This document shows, one piece after another, positions 14,194 to 17,301 of a stretch of 17,301 nucleotides of DNA. The position numbers and the translations under genes were made by a program. The DNA is taken from the NCBI GenBank assembly GCA_031264825.1, contig JAISDL010000082.1, forward strand, positions 1-17,301, given 5' to 3'. The notes beneath the pieces were generated by a model that was not told where the DNA came from, made no database searches, and saw only the letters and a program-made list of their open reading frames with translations. The stretch comes from Accumulibacter sp. (lineage in GTDB: Bacteria; Pseudomonadota; Gammaproteobacteria; Burkholderiales; Rhodocyclaceae). How positions within the stretch are numbered: the first letter of the stretch is position 1; the number at the start of each line of letters is the position of its first letter.

Positions 14194-14919
14194 ATGTCAA
14201 TTCCAAAAATTGGAAAATGGCTGGAAACTCCTCGAGGACGTTACATCGTCGAATGGGAACAATCGAAAATCGAAGTGATGATAGCCGATCTTTTCGGTTA
14301 CAACGCACTTCAACTCGGATATTCGGAGTGCCCCTTCCTCGCGAAAAGCCGGATACCGCTTCGCCGGACCGTCGGGGAACACGAAGGCGTCGACGTGCGA
14401 TGCGACCTGCGCGAACTGCCTTTCGCCCCGGCGTGCATCGACCTCGTCGTCATGCCGCACGTCCTGGAGTTCCATGAAAACCCGCACCAGATCCTCCGCG
14501 AGGTCGAGCGCGTCCTCATTCCCGAAGGACAGGTTCTCATCACGGGCTTCAACCCGATCTCGCTCTGGGGGCTTCGCCGCCGCCTCGCGCCGACCGCGCG
14601 CGACTTCCCCGAAGACGGAAACTACATTTCGGTCCTTCGCTTAAGAGACTGGTTACAATTACTCAGTTTTGAAGTCGACCGCGGAAACTTCGGCTGCTAC
14701 GCGCCGCCCTGCCGCCAGGAAGTCTGGCTCAAGCGATGGCGTTTCATGGAAGCGGCGGGCGACCGCTGGTGGAGTTTCGCCGGCGGTGTCTATGTGCTCC
14801 GCGCCATAAAGAAGGTGCGGGGTCTGCGTTTGCTTTTACCCAAATGGAACGAAGAGAAGGCGTCGCGCAAAGCGCTCGGCGCCGCGACCAGAAAGGAATC
14901 CGAACAACGTGTTCAATGA
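14194..14919 (+). CDS. Class I SAM-dependent methyltransferase (gloB-rnhA neighbour)
   Basis: 241 residues. The Methyltransf_11-type core is recognisable from DVRCDLRELPFAPACIDLVV and VLEFHENPHQILREVERVL to EGQVLITGFNPISLWGLRRR. Motif I is degenerate: ALQLGYSECP replaces the usual glycine-rich LDxGxGxG, which I recall as a trait of this betaproteobacterial family. The substrate is unknown. The C-terminus is basic. I start at the ATG at 14194; the same frame is open 175 codons further left, but that part is antisense to gloB and shows no family text. Upstream is only a weak GCGGA. The 3' end overlaps rnhA by 11 bp, so the genes form one plus-strand transcript. Confidence 0.85.
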   Translation: MSIPKIGKWLETPRGRYIVEWEQSKIEVMIADLFGYNALQLGYSECPFLAKSRIPLRRTVGEHEGVDVRCDLRELPFAPACIDLVVMPHVLEFHENPHQILREVERVLIPEGQVLITGFNPISLWGLRRRLAPTARDFPEDGNYISVLRLRDWLQLLSFEVDRGNFGCYAPPCRQEVWLKRWRFMEAAGDRWWSFAGGVYVLRAIKKVRGLRLLLPKWNEEKASRKALGAATRKESEQRVQ

Positions 14920-15367
14920 GAAAATCTTTGAGGTCTATACCGACGGCGCGTGTCGAAACAACCCCGGCCCCGGCGGATGGGGCGCGCTCGTCGCGGAAAA
15001 CGGCGTCGAAAAGGAACTCTGGGGCGGCGAGATCCTCACGACGAACAACCGGATGGAACTCACGGCCGTCATCCGCGCGATCGAATCGATCGACCCGGAT
15101 TCGACGATCCGTCTTCATACCGATTCGAAATACGTCCAGCAAGGTATCACCCAGTGGATTTTCAACTGGCGGCGCAACGGCTGGAAAAACGCCGAAGGCA
15201 AAGCGGTAAAAAATCAGGATTTATGGATCGCCCTCGACGCGCAGGTCAAAAAGCGCGCGATCGAATGGAAATGGGTCAAGGGACACGCCGGCAACCCCGG
15301 CAACGAGCGCGCCGACCGGCTGGCCAATCGCGGCATCGACGAAATACTGACCCGCAAGACGCAATAG
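14909..15367 (+). CDS. rnhA: Ribonuclease HI
   Basis: 152 residues, full length. The four catalytic carboxylates and the helper His are present: D12 in YTDGACRNNPGPGGWG, E50 in NNRMELTAV, D72 in HTDSKYV, H126 in KGHAGNPGNERAD and D136. It cuts the RNA strand of RNA-DNA hybrids, removing primers and R-loops. The start is a GTG at 14909, preceded by AAGGA at 14893-14897, and lies inside the end of the methyltransferase gene, so translation is probably coupled. dnaQ follows 49 bp on; the two are neighbours in many proteobacteria. Confidence 0.97.
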   Translation: MFNEKIFEVYTDGACRNNPGPGGWGALVAENGVEKELWGGEILTTNNRMELTAVIRAIESIDPDSTIRLHTDSKYVQQGITQWIFNWRRNGWKNAEGKAVKNQDLWIALDAQVKKRAIEWKWVKGHAGNPGNERADRLANRGIDEILTRKTQ

Positions 15368-15416
15368 ATACCCCTTTCCCCTCCCCTGTTTTCAAACCCG
15401 ACCGCAGGAAGCCCAC

Positions 15417-16127
15417 ATGCGAAAAATCTTTCTGGACACCGAGACCACCGGACTGGACCCCAAACAAGGGCACCGCATCATCGAAATCGGATGCGTCGAA
15501 ATGCTCGGTCGCCGGCTGACCGACCGGAAATTCCACTACTACCTGAACCCCGAACGCGAAATCGACGCCGGCGCGCTCGAAGTCCACGGAATCAACCTGG
15601 ACTTCCTCCAGGACAAGCCGCTTTTCGGTGACATCGCCGCCGAATTCCTCGACTTCGTCCGCGACGCCGAACTCGTCATTCACAACGCGCCGTTCGACGT
15701 CGCTTTTCTGAACGCCGAACTTCTGCGGCTCGACCTCGCGCCGATCGAAACGATCTGCGACGGCGTATGCGACACGCTGCGCATGGCCAAAGAGCTTTTC
15801 CCCGGAAAAAGCAACAAACTCGACGCGCTCTGCACCCGCTACGGCGTCGACAACGCGCGGCGCACCTTGCACGGCGCGCTGCTCGACGCCGAACTCCTCT
15901 CGGAAGTCTATATCGCGATGACGCGCGGCCAGGCCAGCCTCGACATGGAACTCGCCGGCCCCGCGCCCTCCGGGAAAAACCGCGCGGCGCGCTCGGCCAA
16001 CAAAAAACCCCCGCGCGTCCTCCACGCGAGTCCCGACGAAAACGAAGAACACCGGCGGCTCCTTACGGAAATCCGGGAAGAAAACAAGGGCAAATGCCTC
16101 TGGCTTGAAATCGAAAAAGACGGCTGA
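15417..16127 (+). CDS. dnaQ: DNA polymerase III epsilon subunit (3'-5' proofreading exonuclease)
   Basis: 236 residues. Exo I is FLDTETTGLDP with D7 and E9; Exo II is VIHNAPFDVAFLNAEL with D94; Exo III-epsilon is TLHGALLDAELL with H152 and D157. This is the DEDDh proofreading exonuclease of the replicative polymerase. After the nuclease domain (to about 180) a flexible, basic, Pro/Ala-rich linker leads to a C-terminal segment that in relatives binds the alpha subunit. The clamp-binding motif expected in the linker was not clear to me. The start has AGGAAG at 15406-15411. No terminator lies between rnhA and dnaQ, so the operon continues. Confidence 0.96.
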   Translation: MRKIFLDTETTGLDPKQGHRIIEIGCVEMLGRRLTDRKFHYYLNPEREIDAGALEVHGINLDFLQDKPLFGDIAAEFLDFVRDAELVIHNAPFDVAFLNAELLRLDLAPIETICDGVCDTLRMAKELFPGKSNKLDALCTRYGVDNARRTLHGALLDAELLSEVYIAMTRGQASLDMELAGPAPSGKNRAARSANKKPPRVLHASPDENEEHRRLLTEIREENKGKCLWLEIEKDG

Positions 16128-16141
16128 AAACCCGCCCGGTG

Positions 16142-17047
16142 ATGGCAAACCTTCAAAACTCTCCGAATCCGTCCGACGAGCGTTTCTCCGCCTTCGGCCT
16201 TCTCCTGCTCGCCGCCGTTTCCCTGTTCTGGGGAATCAACTGGTCGGTCATGAAGATCATCCTGAGGGACATCCCGCCGCTTTACTTCCGCTCGACGACG
16301 CTGATCCTCGCAGGGATCGGCCTCCTCGCCGTCGCCCGCGCAGGCGGTCACAAAATCAAAATTCCACAAAGCGCGTGGCGGCCCCTGGCAGGAATATCGC
16401 TCTTCAACATCACCGCGTGGAACTGCCTCATCACCTACGGCGTCTCGATGATCCCGTCGGGGCGCGCCGCACTCCTCGGATACACGATGCCGCTCTGGAG
16501 CAGCCTTCTGTCGATGTACTTTCTCGGCGAACGCATCGTTTGGCAGCGCATCGCCAGCCTGGTCTGCGGCTTGGTCGGGATATCCGTACTCATGGGAAAC
16601 GACTTCGCCGCGATCCGCGCCGCGTGGCTGGGGACGCTCTGCATGATCGCCGCCGCGTGGAGTTGGGCGATCGGAATCGTCCTCCTCAAACGCCTGCGTA
16701 TTGCCATGCCGACGATCGTCCTCACCGCGTGGAGCATGGTTTTCGGAGGCCTGCCGCTCCTCGTCGTCGCCCTCCCGCTCGAAACCTCGCGCCTGATCGT
16801 CCCCGGCACGGCGGCGATCCTCGGCGTCGTCTACACGATCTTCCTCAACTTCATGCTCTGCTACTGGGCGTGGAACCGCATCGTCCTGATGCTCCCCGTC
16901 TCCGTTTCGTCGCTCTCGTCGCTCGGCGTCCCGCTCATCGGCGTCGTCAGCGGCGCCCTCCTCCTGAACGAATCGCTCGGATGGCGCGAAGCGCTCGCCG
17001 CGGCGCTGATCCTCTCCTCAGTCGCCAGCGTATCGATACGGCGCTGA
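16142..17047 (+). CDS. EamA/DMT-family permease
   Basis: 301 residues with about ten hydrophobic helices in two similar halves, the drug/metabolite transporter (EamA, RhaT-like) layout. Family landmarks are SLFWGINWSVMKIIL in helix 1, GRAALLGYTMPLWSSLLS ending the first half, AWSWAIGIVLLKRL opening the second, and LSSLGVPLIGVVSGALLLNE near the end. It sits in the inner membrane and probably exports a metabolite; the substrate cannot be deduced. The ATG at 16142 is preferred over GTG at 16139; neither has a good Shine-Dalgarno. The stop of dnaQ is 14 bases upstream, so co-transcription is likely. The TGA at 17045-17047 merges with a heptamer repeat. Confidence 0.9.
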   Translation: MANLQNSPNPSDERFSAFGLLLLAAVSLFWGINWSVMKIILRDIPPLYFRSTTLILAGIGLLAVARAGGHKIKIPQSAWRPLAGISLFNITAWNCLITYGVSMIPSGRAALLGYTMPLWSSLLSMYFLGERIVWQRIASLVCGLVGISVLMGNDFAAIRAAWLGTLCMIAAAWSWAIGIVLLKRLRIAMPTIVLTAWSMVFGGLPLLVVALPLETSRLIVPGTAAILGVVYTIFLNFMLCYWAWNRIVLMLPVSVSSLSSLGVPLIGVVSGALLLNESLGWREALAAALILSSVASVSIRR

Positions 17048-17095
17048 GACAGGTATCAGGAATCAAGAGACAGGAGACAGATGTCGGGAGACAGA
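17047..17095. repeat. Seven degenerate 7-bp units (AGACAGG/TATCAGG type) starting at the permease stop codon
   Basis: Register of seven: AGACAGG, TATCAGG, AATCAAG, AGACAGG, AGACAGA, TGTCGGG, AGACAGA, exactly 49 bp, the same length and period as 792-840, whose minus strand reads GAATCAG/GGATCAG. Confidence 0.75.
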
Positions 17096-17122
17096 GAATA
17101 AGGTAGGGGCCGGGGGTGAGTT

Positions 17123-17174
17123 CTGATCCCTCATCCCCTATTCCATCATTCATACGCCTCCGGAATCGTTGTGG
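17123..17174. repeat. Three CTGATYC-like heptamers and second copy of CGCCTSCGGAATCGTTGKGG
   Basis: CTGATCC, CTCATCC and CCTATTC (17123-17143) are in the opposite orientation to 17047-17095. The 20-mer at 17155-17174 matches 650-669 at 18 of 20 bases. Together they repeat the order seen left of the M48 gene. Confidence 0.7.
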
Positions 17175-17301
17175 CTCTCGTTCCTCAGCCCAACGATCAT
17201 GGCGCGAATCGGTGCCACCCCGTATAATGAAACATTGCCAGTGATTCACCGATCTCCGAGTTAGAGGCACCAAGAGGGGGTGCTTGGCCGAGGTGGCGGG
17301 T
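17175..17301. other. Unassigned right edge
   Basis: No gene is recognised. A TATAAT box at 17223-17228 has no good -35. On the minus strand a 34-codon open end, finishing SLAMFHYTGWHRFAP with TGA at 17198-17200, runs off the right edge and could be the 3' end of a gene beyond the window; it matches nothing I know. Confidence 0.4.

Noticed and set aside
17223..17228. TATAAT as a real promoter
   Set aside because: No -35 element at 16-18 bp upstream and no gene recognised downstream.
17287..17301. Start of a tRNA-Leu gene (GCCGAGGTGGCGG)
   Set aside because: Resembles tRNA-Leu 5' ends, but position 14 is G instead of the invariant A and the window ends, so no cloverleaf can be tested.

Overview
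The window looks like a chromosomal segment of a high-GC Gram-negative bacterium, most likely a betaproteobacterium. The lineage call is inference. It rests on the block gloB / SAM methyltransferase / rnhA / dnaQ, on a long AsmA-like DUF748 envelope protein, and on the overall gene mix; there is no rRNA or other phylogenetic marker.

Left, accessory part (1-3600): the 5' part of an IS1380-like transposase runs off the left edge. About 300 bp of gene-free DNA follows, full of short dispersed repeats (9-bp TTTCGCG units, REP-like palindromes, CTGATYC heptamers). These continue into the 3' end of an M48 membrane metallopeptidase gene. A truncated XRE-type antitoxin remnant meets, tail to tail, a DUF4143 AAA ATPase gene whose start is covered by a good inverted repeat.

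Middle (3585-10058), all on the minus strand: two adjacent YbjQ/DUF74 genes, one with a membrane anchor; a DUF3293 gene; and a tight signalling unit transcribed in the order hybrid histidine kinase (dCache-like sensor, HisKA, HATPase, REC, HPt), HD-GYP response regulator (ATGA overlap), then a secreted GltI-like solute-binding protein with no transporter genes beside it. The simplest reading is that a periplasmic amino-acid-type ligand is sensed and passed by phosphorelay to a c-di-GMP phosphodiesterase. This is the most interesting system in the window.

Right (10059-17047), mostly housekeeping: a 1091-residue DUF748 protein with a 9-bp repeat-encoded tail, and gloB, both on the minus strand. 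Divergent from gloB, across only 27 bp, run a methyltransferase, rnhA (11-bp overlap), dnaQ and an EamA/DMT permease on the plus strand. After the permease stop codon the same composite heptamer/CGCCTSCGGAATCGTTG repeat seen on the left reappears, followed by DNA I cannot assign up to the window end.
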